Position numbers and translations under genes: made by a program | Virus record (IMG/VR): IMGVR_UViG_3300008258_000001 | Coordinates: 1 to 61,497 of that record | Source of the DNA: a virus | Direction: 5' to 3' (one strand) | DNA length: 61,497 nucleotides | The notes under the pieces: model-generated | What the model was told of the DNA's origin: nothing | The model's input: only the letters and a program-made list of their open reading frames with translations | Databases searched by the model: none | Part shown: one piece after another, positions 17,658 to 25,691 of the stretch | Numbering within the stretch: position 1 is the stretch's first letter | Layout of the letters: every line of letters starts with the position of its first letter

Positions 17658-18325
17658 TTGAGCGTACCTTGCACAGCAGGGTTAGCGGGGGAAAGCCCTT
17701 GCGCCGGATTGAGCGCGGCATCTCCAGCGGCTTTGCCAGCCAACGCATCTTTGAACGCCCCGTAGTACGAAGCGGCTTTGCTGCCATCAGCAGACACATA
17801 GTCAGTGTCTTTGCTGTACGCACGGTACATCATGTAGTTGAGAACGGCAGCTTGGTACGCGTCCTCAATCTCAAGAGTCTGGCTTTCGTTGGTGAGAACA
17901 GAAGGGAGCTTGGCGTACACAACAACAACGCTACCAGCCCCGGTATTGGGCGGAAACACGCTGAAACGACGGCTGTCCTCAATGTCGTACACGCAATTTT
18001 TAACCTGCGCAGTGCTGGGTGCGGTGTACCAATCGTAGGGGCCCGCATCCAGAAGCTCACGAGACACCATACGGATCGCAGGACCGTTGGCGTTTCTAGG
18101 TACGTCAATGAGTAGGGATGCCGCCGCAGGAAGTTCTTGCGACGTGCCGGAAACCAAACTGATGGTCTCACGCGTGACGTTGGCCGCAGGGGAAAACGAA
18201 ACGACCTGAGACTGCGCCTCGTTGAGCCAGCCAAGAAGCTCGACCCGAGCCCACGTGACGTTGCTCGTGTCCTCCAGCAAGTACGCGGCGCGGTCGATTA
18301 GTGTCGCGGCGGTGATGGTACCCAT
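17654..18325 (-). CDS. Head-tail adaptor protein 1 (DUF6682-like)
   Basis: 223 residues. The N-terminus (LIDRAAYLLEDTSNVTWARVELLGWLNEAQ) and the VYDIEDSRRFSVFPP...VVVVYAKLP core match the phage adaptor pattern seen in podovirus tail tubular protein A/DUF6682 proteins. A long helix with ALNYMMYRAYSKDTDY follows. It would bind the portal and seat the nozzle. It lies directly after the capsid genes. Confidence 0.82.
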   Translation of the reverse strand: MGTITAATLIDRAAYLLEDTSNVTWARVELLGWLNEAQSQVVSFSPAANVTRETISLVSGTSQELPAAASLLIDVPRNANGPAIRMVSRELLDAGPYDWYTAPSTAQVKNCVYDIEDSRRFSVFPPNTGAGSVVVVYAKLPSVLTNESQTLEIEDAYQAAVLNYMMYRAYSKDTDYVSADGSKAASYYGAFKDALAGKAAGDAALNPAQGLSPANPAVQGTLK

Positions 18326-18341
18326 ATCACTCCCATGAAAG

Positions 18342-18360
18342 CGCCCGGGAGTTACCCGGG
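18342..18360 (-). promoter_or_regulatory. Intergenic hairpin between capsid and adaptor genes
   Basis: Seven-bp perfect stem GCCCGGG/CCCGGGC with loop AGTTA, in the 42-nt gap upstream of the adaptor start. No T-run follows on the minus strand, so it is more likely an mRNA stabiliser or attenuator than a full terminator. Confidence 0.5.
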
Positions 18361-18367
18361 CACCTCA

Positions 18368-18748
18368 TTACGCGCTAACTAAAGCAACCCAGTTCGTCGG
18401 CGAAACCGCGACAAACATAGCACGCTGACCCGTCGTCATGGCGAGCGCAGCATTGGGGGACAGTGCATTGATGACGCCGCCAGTAGCGGGGTAAACCGCC
18501 GTCGAGTTGGCACCAGCGTTATACACGATCACGGAATCACCGGCGTACACGCCGGCCGGCAGACGAACACCGGTAGAAGCAGTGGCGCTGCTGGTGCCGA
18601 TGACGTTGATTTCGCCGGTAAGCGCGACAGCCAAAGCCTGACTATTGTTGCCAGCGGCTACGGTGATACCCGTAACTACGTTGGCAACAATAGTACCAGC
18701 CCATTCGCCTCGCTGTGAGACATTAACTGAACTAAGCCCGAAAGACAT
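18368..18748 (-). CDS. Probable capsid decoration/accessory protein
   Basis: 126 residues, Ala/Val/Gly/Ser-rich and almost entirely beta, with no charge clusters (GVRLPAGVYAGDSVIVYNAG, TTGQRAMFVAV). It lies immediately downstream of the coat gene, the usual place for head decoration or head-fibre proteins. The SD CTAGGAGAACGCT precedes the ATG. Function inferred by position and composition. Confidence 0.75.
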   Translation of the reverse strand: MSFGLSSVNVSQRGEWAGTIVANVVTGITVAAGNNSQALAVALTGEINVIGTSSATASTGVRLPAGVYAGDSVIVYNAGANSTAVYPATGGVINALSPNAALAMTTGQRAMFVAVSPTNWVALVSA

Positions 18749-18773
18749 AGCGTTCTCCTAGAGTTGCGAGAGC

Positions 18774-18797
18774 GGGGAGGGTTTTACCCCTCCCCCA
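18774..18797 (-). promoter_or_regulatory. Strong hairpin downstream of the coat gene
   Basis: Inverted repeat GGGGAGGG / CCCTCCCC with loop TTTTAC, between the coat stop and the decoration-gene start. It lacks a U-tract on the transcribed side. It may protect coat mRNA 3' ends or dampen transcription of downstream genes. Confidence 0.5.
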
Positions 18798-18801
18798 CCC
18801 A

Positions 18802-19800
18802 TCAGCCGGCGATGTAGCCGGTGGTGAACGCCTCAGCCTTGACAGCCTTACGACCATACACCATCAGGCCGCGCACAAAGTCGCCGAAGTCGTTCGGGTT
18901 GCGAACGGTCTCGACCTTGTTGATCTGCGACGCGAAGGTGAACGCGGTCTTGTGACCAGCAAGGATGGTGTGCCGCTTGACCTTACCGGCATCAGCACCG
19001 CCAGTGTAGTTCTGGTTGGCCGCTGCACGGGGCAGCAGGTTGCTCAGGTACACGTTGAAGCGGTCGATACGCCCGATACGGCCGTTGCGAAGCACCGACT
19101 CGCTGTCACCCATGAACTGAGCTTGCGCGAGGTTGGAGTTCATCAGAAGCTGACGCTCGTAGGGGGTGATGATGAGCCAACGATCGGTCTCGGGGATGTT
19201 CTGCTCGTCGAGGATGGTAGCCATCCCGGTGATGAACGACAGGATGTTGCCGCCGTTCAGGGTGACCGGAGAAGCGTCCGTACCCATGTTGTAACCAGCA
19301 GAGATGACACCGGCGGTGGCACCCACGTTGGCGGCAGCGGCCTGATTGAACACGGCCAGCCAGCAATCGGTGTCGACCGAGATCTTCAGTTGGTTGCCGG
19401 CGTCGGTGGAGAACATCTCCATCAGGTTCGGCTTGGCCTGATACTCAAGGACATCGTTCACTTGGAACGCGAAATACTTGCCCTTGTCGATCGTCAGTTC
19501 GATGGTGTCAGGAGTCGGCACCTGATACGTAAGCGCGGTACCAGCAACGTAATCCGAGACGTTCAGCGTCGGGATGTTGTTGATGATGACCTTATCGCCC
19601 ATGTTCTGAACGTCGCCTTGCCAGTTGGTGTTGGCGATGTCACCGAAGGTGGTGGCGGCATAGAACTTTGCATTCATCTTGGCCGACCAGATGGTCGGGA
19701 TGAACGTGCCCGAATAGGTCGGGCTGGTGGTGAAGTTGGCGTTCGGGAACGTCCCGCTAGAGGACGTCGAGAAGGTAGTTGCTGGGGTAATCGTTGCCAT
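18802..19800 (-). CDS. Major capsid protein
   Basis: 332 residues. The opening ATTFSTSSSGTFPNANF, the WSAKMNAKFYAATTFGDIAN block, TLNVSDYVAGTALTY and the C-terminal TILAGHKTAFTFASQINKVET pattern are typical of coat proteins in podoviruses with a P22-like or HK97-derived fold. The helical spine (NILSFITGMATILDEQNIPE) is also present. It follows a scaffold gene, as expected. The ATG is preceded by a good SD that lies inside a hairpin (see 19805-19822). Confidence 0.92.
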   Translation of the reverse strand: MATITPATTFSTSSSGTFPNANFTTSPTYSGTFIPTIWSAKMNAKFYAATTFGDIANTNWQGDVQNMGDKVIINNIPTLNVSDYVAGTALTYQVPTPDTIELTIDKGKYFAFQVNDVLEYQAKPNLMEMFSTDAGNQLKISVDTDCWLAVFNQAAAANVGATAGVISAGYNMGTDASPVTLNGGNILSFITGMATILDEQNIPETDRWLIITPYERQLLMNSNLAQAQFMGDSESVLRNGRIGRIDRFNVYLSNLLPRAAANQNYTGGADAGKVKRHTILAGHKTAFTFASQINKVETVRNPNDFGDFVRGLMVYGRKAVKAEAFTTGYIAG

Positions 19801-19804
19801 GATT

Positions 19805-19822
19805 GGCTCCTAAGTCGGAGCC
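19805..19822 (-). promoter_or_regulatory. Hairpin sequestering the coat-gene ribosome binding site
   Basis: On the minus strand GGCTCC, loop GACTTA, then GGAGCC, four bases before the coat ATG. The second arm is the SD itself (AGGAG, six bases from the start codon). The stem is 6 bp and perfect, so it could hold back coat translation until opened by a ribosome on the scaffold gene or by a protein. Confidence 0.55.
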
Positions 19823-19827
19823 GCGCA

Positions 19828-20817
19828 TTACGGGGTTACTCGCCCTTCAGCAAGCGCGGCATTGAGTTCATTCTCAAGCGCCGCCGAATCATCGTACTGC
19901 CGTGCTTTACCCATCCGTACAACCCGATCCATCTCTGCCGCAAACTCCGCTGCCGAGTAGACCCGCTTGCCTTGAGGCGTCGCAGTAGCAGCCGCCGATT
20001 TCGACGGTGCAACCTGACGCTGTAGTTCGGCCTTCTTTGACGGTTCTGGCGCGGGTTTCTTTCGCGGGTCCATCTGCGGGTGGGCAGAGAGGAATGTCTC
20101 GAACACTTCCAGTGCACGAGCCGCATCCACCTCCTCAGCGGCAGTCAACAGAGCATCATTCCACGTCGCCCGGGTTCCCGGGACACGGGTCTGAAGCCAC
20201 TGCTGGCATTCAGGAGTGGCTTGGATGGCTTCCCATGTGGACAGTTGCCCGTCCAGCGCCGCGTAGAACCGCTCCTGAGCGGTCTGTGCTTGGGTTTGAG
20301 CCACAGTTCCAAGTCGTTGGTCCTGAGCCGTGAGTCGTTGCGTCAGATCCTCGATCTTGCCCATCAGGAGCTTTTCGCGCTCGCCAAACTGTTCCTTGGC
20401 GATCCTCCGGGCCAGATCAATCAAATCGGTGCCAAATGCTTCAGCGTCTTTGTCAGTAACCAACTGCGACGTGGCCGGCTCGCTGGGTTTTGCCGAGGAA
20501 CTTCCGTCGAGACGCTCGATTGCGGCTTGCAGTTTTTCGACCAACTCAGCGTTCTGAGATTCGGCCTTCTGCAACCGGGCATTGGCGCTTTGCCACATGC
20601 CTTGCAGCGACTTGTATCGCTGCTCCAACTGAGCAAACTCATCTTCCTTCGGCGCAACCGCGTGCTCTGGCTGCGGTGCTTCGGATACCGACTGGGCTTC
20701 AGTCGTTTCAGGCTGTTCTGCAACTTCCGTAGCGTCCTCAGCCGGGGGCTGGAACATCTGCTTGTGGAGTTGGTCGGCAGCGTCTAGCTGCGCCTGAATT
20801 TGTGCTGGGAGACCCAT
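19828..20817 (-). CDS. Scaffolding protein
   Basis: 329 residues directly upstream of the coat gene. Acidic, Gln/Glu/Ala-rich N-terminus, long coiled coil (QLEQRYKSLQGMWQSANARL through VEKLQAAIERL), a second helical region (ERFYAALDGQLSTW), and a basic C-terminus (KPAPEPSKKAELQRQ ... helical end). This composition and position are typical for podovirus scaffolds, in which the basic C-terminal helix binds coat subunits. No protease motif. Confidence 0.87.
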   Translation of the reverse strand: MGLPAQIQAQLDAADQLHKQMFQPPAEDATEVAEQPETTEAQSVSEAPQPEHAVAPKEDEFAQLEQRYKSLQGMWQSANARLQKAESQNAELVEKLQAAIERLDGSSSAKPSEPATSQLVTDKDAEAFGTDLIDLARRIAKEQFGEREKLLMGKIEDLTQRLTAQDQRLGTVAQTQAQTAQERFYAALDGQLSTWEAIQATPECQQWLQTRVPGTRATWNDALLTAAEEVDAARALEVFETFLSAHPQMDPRKKPAPEPSKKAELQRQVAPSKSAAATATPQGKRVYSAAEFAAEMDRVVRMGKARQYDDSAALENELNAALAEGRVTP

Positions 20818-20820
20818 AAT

Positions 20821-21078
20821 TTACCCTTGCCGGCTGCGTGCTCGGCTCTCAAGTTTAACCACGAGGTCGGGAGCTTCCTCCAACGCCTCAATCAAATTCT
20901 GGAGTGCATCTGCGCGTCCCTGAAACCGGCGGATCGTGGATTCAGCATCAGCCGATACCAAGCGATCCTTCACGTCCATCAGCGCTCGCGCCGCGTACTC
21001 CATAAAAACCTTGCCGTCGTCCGACCGAGCGAGTCTAGCTAGGGCCAGAACTTCTTTGTCGGTCGGTTTTGTCAGCAT
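20821..21078 (-). CDS. Small helical protein of the head cluster
   Basis: 85 residues, two or three helices (DKEVLALARLARSDDGKVF, DALQNLIEALEEAPDL). It ends 3 nt before the scaffold start. Its position between portal and scaffold suggests a portal- or scaffold-linked assembly factor. Not recognised. Confidence 0.72.
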   Translation of the reverse strand: MLTKPTDKEVLALARLARSDDGKVFMEYAARALMDVKDRLVSADAESTIRRFQGRADALQNLIEALEEAPDLVVKLESRARSRQG

Positions 21079-21111
21079 GTACTTATTGTACAGGCTAACG
21101 GGTCGGGTTTG

Positions 21112-21327
21112 TCAACGCCCTTTTGCAAGGCATTTGCCAGCGGCTTTGCACTTCGCCGGCGACTTGCAGCCTGCACACGTTTTGACAGCGCCGCCGTTCA
21201 TGTACCGGCCGCCTTTTTCTGCCATTTCACCGCGTTTGTAGGCCGCCGGGGGCATGCGCTTCTCCGCACGCTCCTCGGCCTTGCTTTCCTTGTTCTTAAA
21301 GGGGTTTGGCTTGGACATTTTGTTCAC
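21112..21327 (-). CDS. Small basic Cys-containing protein
   Basis: 71 residues from GTG 21327, chosen because GGAG lies six bases upstream; the internal ATG at 21318 has poor spacing. Highly charged helix (PNPFKNKESKAEERAEKRM), then a Gly-rich turn (GGRYMNGG) and a Cys-rich tail (CAGC, later two more Cys separated by CKAAGKC). The four Cys could bind zinc. It lies between portal and the head cluster; function unknown. Confidence 0.65.
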   Translation of the reverse strand: MNKMSKPNPFKNKESKAEERAEKRMPPAAYKRGEMAEKGGRYMNGGAVKTCAGCKSPAKCKAAGKCLAKGR

Positions 21328-21337
21328 GAAACGCTCC

Positions 21338-23473
21338 TTACTGGGGCTGGGGGGTGAAATTATCGGTTGTCGGAGCGCCATTTGCGAGCGATTGACCCGA
21401 TCCCGACGGTCCTGTGGCTGGTGTAGGGGTGTTTGGGCCCCCCTGTTGCCCGTTTTGGGCCTGAACAGCCGCCAGATTCTGCTGGAGCATGGTCATGAGC
21501 TTAACTTTGTCCAGATTCGGGACAATTTTGTCCACATTGGGCATATCTAGGGTCTTAGCAGCCTCCCGGAGCAGGGTTGCGATGCCTTCCATACCCACAA
21601 TTTGGCTCAAAACCGGGTTACTAGACACGATTTGGAGGAACTCATTGCGCCGAACCTGCGCCGATTCCTTCAGCATGATGCTGGTAGCCCCGCGAGCAAC
21701 CACGCGGACATCGCCCTTGAGTTCCTCATCGTCCGAGAACTGCATATTGTGGTCGTACAGACGCTCAATGATGGGCTTGATGATGTCCATATCGACGTTT
21801 GCGACCACCTGTTTGATGGTCTTGGACGCGTTCCCAAGCAACATGGACAGGCCAGAAGCTGTTCTGCCAGCGCCGCCCGAGGGTGACTCGCCCGTCATGT
21901 AGCGGGGAATACCTGAATCCTCATCCGCGCGCACGGAGAAGTGCTGGAAAATGGTCATCAACTCCTGCGCGTTGCTCTGCGGCTGGAAGAATTTGACCGG
22001 ATCAGCACCGCCACCCATGGGATCGGAGGTAACCTGCCAGATCTTCCACGGGTACATCTCAGTCACGTCCTCGCCCGAGGGCAGTCGATCGACGTTGACG
22101 TACGCCTGCGGGCCCGAAGAAATGCCCATGTTGTTGGCGAGCGCCCGGGCTGCGGCATTGCACATGCGCTGCGAGTCGGCGCAGAGGTCGACTACGCTGT
22201 TGCCCCAGAACACGCCGGGAACTCGCTCGTACGAAGAACCGTACATCGGCTTACGACCCAAGGGATCGTAGTTCAGCGTGGCCTTGATCACCCAGTGGCC
22301 GATCAACCAGATCTCTGCGTGGTACTCCTTGGCAACGTCGGGGATCTGAGCCTCGTCCATCCCCCAGTCGCGCAGCATCTGACCGCTCACCGGGCCGTAC
22401 ATCTGCAAGGCGTCGATGGTGGCTTCCGCGTTCATCATCGCGTAGACGGTATTGCGCCCCTCGACCTGCGCCCGAGACGTATCCACCATCAGCCACTCAC
22501 GCAGACCGCCACGGCCGTACTCATCGAGCACAGCACGGATCGCTTTGTCGTCGTAACCCTCAACGCCGATCAGTTCGGTCAACTGGCTGCGCGCAAGACG
22601 GTGCCTGCGAATCAGCGGCAACGGGTCGTTGACGTTAGTCATGGCGGGGTGGGGGTAGACGTCGAACGGACTAACCCGCTCCCACTCCTCAACTAGTGCC
22701 TCGTCAAACACCGGCCCCCAGCGCCCGGTCGCGGGGTCAGTCTCCCACCGCAACTGAGGTTTGCGACGAATGACGGGCCCGGCAAGGAACGCCGTGGGGA
22801 ACGTGGTGACGTCATCCACGAACTCATTGAGCGCCTGAAGGAACCCGCCCTCTACAAGCTGGTCCTCCATTTTCTGCTCCATGCGCTCGGCCTTTTTCAC
22901 GGCCTCCTCACGCAACTGCACGACAAACTCGTCGCGCATCTGGGTCATGATCTGGCGCAGTGTTCCTTCATCGGGCATGTTGCCGGTGGTCATCAGGTAC
23001 TGAGCCAGCATCTGCGTGGCTTTCCCTTTGACCTCCTCGATGAGCGTCGGCGACATGGTGGGCATCGGCGTGGGCATGATCGTCCACGGCTTTTCTTCCC
23101 GCACCGCAACAACGACGTCTCGCAGCCACGAAGCTGCTGCCCGACACTTGGTCGAGCCGATCATCATATAGATCTCGCTGCCGCCCTGTTTACGGATACG
23201 CTCCAACTCGTCAGGGTCGTACTCTCCCCGGCGGACGCGCATGTTAGCCAGCATCCGTGGCTCGACAGTCTGTTCTTTCGCCGTGCGGCAGATCTGCCAG
23301 ACGGAACGGACATGGCCTGCCAGTCCTTGAATCGGGGCGCTCTGCTGGCCCATGTCGGCTTGCCGTCGCTCCTCCGCCGCCAACTGGGCGGCACTAGCTA
23401 CGGGCAGGAATCCGCCGATAGACATATTTGGCGAACTGCCGCCGGTCTGCTCAGGGGACGGGAGACCAAGCAT
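21338..23473 (-). CDS. Portal protein
   Basis: 711 residues, the size of P22-type portals. The order is: disordered start, helical wing, beta elements around VSPFDVYPHPAMTNVND (the usual portal DVYPHP-type turn), the KPMYGSSYERVPGVFWGNSV block, crown helices, and a Gln/Pro-rich disordered tail. It follows the large terminase gene, as expected for the packaging vertex. It forms the dodecameric DNA channel at one capsid corner. Confidence 0.93.
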   Translation of the reverse strand: MLGLPSPEQTGGSSPNMSIGGFLPVASAAQLAAEERRQADMGQQSAPIQGLAGHVRSVWQICRTAKEQTVEPRMLANMRVRRGEYDPDELERIRKQGGSEIYMMIGSTKCRAAASWLRDVVVAVREEKPWTIMPTPMPTMSPTLIEEVKGKATQMLAQYLMTTGNMPDEGTLRQIMTQMRDEFVVQLREEAVKKAERMEQKMEDQLVEGGFLQALNEFVDDVTTFPTAFLAGPVIRRKPQLRWETDPATGRWGPVFDEALVEEWERVSPFDVYPHPAMTNVNDPLPLIRRHRLARSQLTELIGVEGYDDKAIRAVLDEYGRGGLREWLMVDTSRAQVEGRNTVYAMMNAEATIDALQMYGPVSGQMLRDWGMDEAQIPDVAKEYHAEIWLIGHWVIKATLNYDPLGRKPMYGSSYERVPGVFWGNSVVDLCADSQRMCNAAARALANNMGISSGPQAYVNVDRLPSGEDVTEMYPWKIWQVTSDPMGGGADPVKFFQPQSNAQELMTIFQHFSVRADEDSGIPRYMTGESPSGGAGRTASGLSMLLGNASKTIKQVVANVDMDIIKPIIERLYDHNMQFSDDEELKGDVRVVARGATSIMLKESAQVRRNEFLQIVSSNPVLSQIVGMEGIATLLREAAKTLDMPNVDKIVPNLDKVKLMTMLQQNLAAVQAQNGQQGGPNTPTPATGPSGSGQSLANGAPTTDNFTPQPQ

Positions 23474-23496
23474 AATATACCTTACGTACTAGAACG

Positions 23497-24897
23497 TCAT
23501 GAGTAATGGTAACTCACTTTTTTGACGTCGCGTCGAGTTTGTTGAGTTGCCCAGCCCAGTGTGCTGCCGTTGTCGGCGTGCAGGCAGAGATATTGGCAGG
23601 CATCTGCCACGTCACTCCACGGGTGGTTTTTCTCAGGACTCTCGTCGACGTCACCTTTAGTGCTGACTTTGTACCGGTACCGCCCGCGAAGGGCTGAGAT
23701 CAGCGACTGGCAAGACTCTTTGTTCACCAAGAACGCCGGTTTCCCGTCGACCGTACGGGTCAGGAACTGGTCAACCGCAGCGATGCGAGCCGGAATTGCG
23801 TTAGTCCGCGCGGCCTTGATAGCGAACCCTTCGGCTTTGAACATATCCATCACAGTGCGCTCGTCCGTCTGGGCCCGCTGCTGCGCCGCCGGGTCGATCA
23901 CGACGGTTACTTTATACCCAGCGTACTTGTTTGCCAATAGCGGTTTGAGTTTCTCCCGAATGAACCGGAGTGCGCCCATACTCTCGCTGATCAGAGCGTC
24001 GTGGACGATAACTCGTCCTTGGTAGTCGACCTGTCCGATCACGGCCGCCGGGCTCAAGCCAGCGTCCACTCCGATGATCACTCCCGCGCCAGACAGAAGC
24101 TGTAGTGGGGTCTTGGAGACGTGCGTGTCGGCTGTGAACGCTTTGAACACGGGCTTGCCCGCTAGTGACGCTCCGAACTGACCATCCACGTAGACGCTGA
24201 TCCAGTCCTCGTCTTTACCTTCGCACAGGTTCTCGTAGTACCCATCGGGGAGGTGCTGCACCCAGTCAGCCTCCGGGCTTCTGCCACTGGGCTGGAACGT
24301 GACGTGCATGTTGTTCGGCGGCTCGGTCAGCAGGTTCTCCCAGAACGTATCCGCGTCAGGTGGGTTAGTCGCCCCCCAGACTTTGTGGATCTGCTTACCA
24401 GAGTCGTCGCACGCCCCCACGCCGTTCATCGTCTTGTCGGGGTATCGTCCCAGACGGCCGGTCAGTGCGTTGTAGATATCCGGGTGGATCTCTCGGAACT
24501 CGTCGAGCATGCCGAATGTCAACTGAAGCGACAACAGCCGACGCACGTCGTTGGCGTCATCCAGCCCCCGGAACAGCACTTCGCACTGCACGTCGCCAAA
24601 TTTGAGCAGGAACTTGGAGTTGGTTTTCTCCAAGATGCCCGCCTGCCCGTCCGGGTACCACTTCAAAAAGTCAGGGATCGTCGTGTCCCACAGCATCTGG
24701 CGGGTGTTTCGCACCACCGCGATCCGGCTTCTACGGATACCGTCACGCCCTGCTTTGACTCGCTGCGCCTCGTAGGCGATCTTCATCAGGCTGGCTGTGG
24801 TCTTGGTCGACCCAACGGGTCCCACGATGAAGTTTGAGAACTTGTCGGCTTGGATGAACGGTTCGGTGCTTGGTACGGGGATGTACAGCAGACTCAT
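23497..24897 (-). CDS. terL: Terminase large subunit
   Basis: 466 residues. ATPase part: Walker A GPVGSTKTT (26-34), Walker B LTFGMLDE (126-133) and a coupling-type GATNPP near 175. Nuclease part: RNase H-like first strand GVDAGL with Asp 278, a second acidic strand VVIDPAA near 343, and DVADACQY near the C-terminus. It would pump DNA into the prohead and cut concatemers. It overlaps the small-subunit gene by 4 nt. Confidence 0.95.
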   Translation of the reverse strand: MSLLYIPVPSTEPFIQADKFSNFIVGPVGSTKTTASLMKIAYEAQRVKAGRDGIRRSRIAVVRNTRQMLWDTTIPDFLKWYPDGQAGILEKTNSKFLLKFGDVQCEVLFRGLDDANDVRRLLSLQLTFGMLDEFREIHPDIYNALTGRLGRYPDKTMNGVGACDDSGKQIHKVWGATNPPDADTFWENLLTEPPNNMHVTFQPSGRSPEADWVQHLPDGYYENLCEGKDEDWISVYVDGQFGASLAGKPVFKAFTADTHVSKTPLQLLSGAGVIIGVDAGLSPAAVIGQVDYQGRVIVHDALISESMGALRFIREKLKPLLANKYAGYKVTVVIDPAAQQRAQTDERTVMDMFKAEGFAIKAARTNAIPARIAAVDQFLTRTVDGKPAFLVNKESCQSLISALRGRYRYKVSTKGDVDESPEKNHPWSDVADACQYLCLHADNGSTLGWATQQTRRDVKKVSYHYS

Positions 24898-25409
24898 GGT
24901 TCGTCGTACGCCAAGTCAGAAAGATTCATCGTCGTTTCTTTCTGTAGAAAGGCAGGCGGAGCCGGCAGCACTTCTTGGGCTTCCACGTCAATGACGGACG
25001 ACGGCGCGTACCCGGGAGCCGCGTTGCTGAACTGGATCGTGATGGAGAACTTCTCTTGGACGGCGGTGTTCACGTCCAGCTTGTCAAGCCCACCAACAGT
25101 CCGAAGGAACTTGGCCGCCTCCAGCACACCACTAAGTGTGGCGTTCTCGCTCTTGGCCCGACGGTAGATATCCGGCAGCAAGTCCTCGACCATCAACCGC
25201 GCCTTAGCCACCACAGCGTAGTTGACGTCTTTCAGTTCCTTGCGCTTTTGGAGGATCGCCTGCTTGACGTGCGGCATCTCCAGCATCTCGGCCAAGAACT
25301 GTGGGTCGAGTCCGTAGTTTGCGGCCACCACATGGGGTGGGTCGACCTGCGCTGCCAAGTCGAATACGAGCTTGGGATCGAGGCTGAGTAGTTGGGATGC
25401 TTGTGTCAT
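24894..25409 (-). CDS. Probable terminase small subunit
   Basis: 171 residues, first gene of the leftward arm and immediately before terL. An N-terminal helical region (VVAANYGLDPQFLAEMLEMP) looks like a DNA-binding helix-turn-helix. Next is a long helix region (LKDVNYAVVAKARLMVEDLL) suited to ring assembly, and an acidic/hydrophobic tail that would contact TerL. No strict family motif is seen, so the call rests on size, order and fold pattern. The packaging (pac) site could be in this gene or in the G-rich leader before it. Confidence 0.78.
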   Translation of the reverse strand: MTQASQLLSLDPKLVFDLAAQVDPPHVVAANYGLDPQFLAEMLEMPHVKQAILQKRKELKDVNYAVVAKARLMVEDLLPDIYRRAKSENATLSGVLEAAKFLRTVGGLDKLDVNTAVQEKFSITIQFSNAAPGYAPSSVIDVEAQEVLPAPPAFLQKETTMNLSDLAYDEP

Positions 25410-25581
25410 GGTTCGATGGTAACGAGGGGCGGGGCGATTAGCAAGTGTTAACTAGGTTTACATGTAGGTTTTGGAGACCTTGTTATGTACGGCATACCTA
25501 AGCCGGGGGTGGGGCGGGGGTGGGCCTTGGACCCATGGCAGGGGGGTGGGTCGGGTTGGTCGTGGCAGCATGGGCTAGGTC
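25410..25581. other. Divergent control region with G-quadruplex motif
   Basis: Non-coding stretch between the two arms. The G-rich strand is the plus strand: runs at 25505-25509, 25511-25514, 25516-25520 and 25522-25524 are separated by single bases. This is a four-run G-quadruplex motif with 1-nt loops. A weaker G-run group follows at 25541-25555. A TTTACA box lies at 25457. No convincing sigma-70 promoter was found pointing left toward the terminase genes. Confidence 0.7.
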
Positions 25582-25611
25582 GCACAACCTGACGCGCGTG
25601 TCGGAATGTAC
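25582..25611. promoter_or_regulatory. 12-6-12 inverted repeat, copy H1
   Basis: Left arm GCACAACCTGAC, 6-nt spacer, right arm GTCGGAATGTAC; imperfect at the centre of each arm. It lies just upstream of the -35 box of the first rightward promoter, a position suited to an operator. Confidence 0.65.
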
Positions 25612-25613
25612 GC

Positions 25614-25642
25614 TTGCATTGTCGCCTTGATTGTGGTCTAAT
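25614..25642 (+). promoter_or_regulatory. Sigma-70-type promoter P1
   Basis: TTGCAT, 17-nt spacer, TCTAAT, followed by ATATG. It drives the first rightward gene. The sequence after the -10 box (TGTGGTCG) is shared with promoter P2. Confidence 0.75.
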
Positions 25643-25691
25643 ATGCATGTGGTCGTTTTGGCCACGCATTCAATCATTCAAAGGCAAAAAG

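Noticed and set aside
18952-20025. Long rightward open frame (357 residues) opposite coat and scaffold genes
   Set aside because: Antisense shadow of strongly coding genes; composition (His/Arg/Val-rich, no hydrophobic core pattern) and lack of any start signal argue against a gene.
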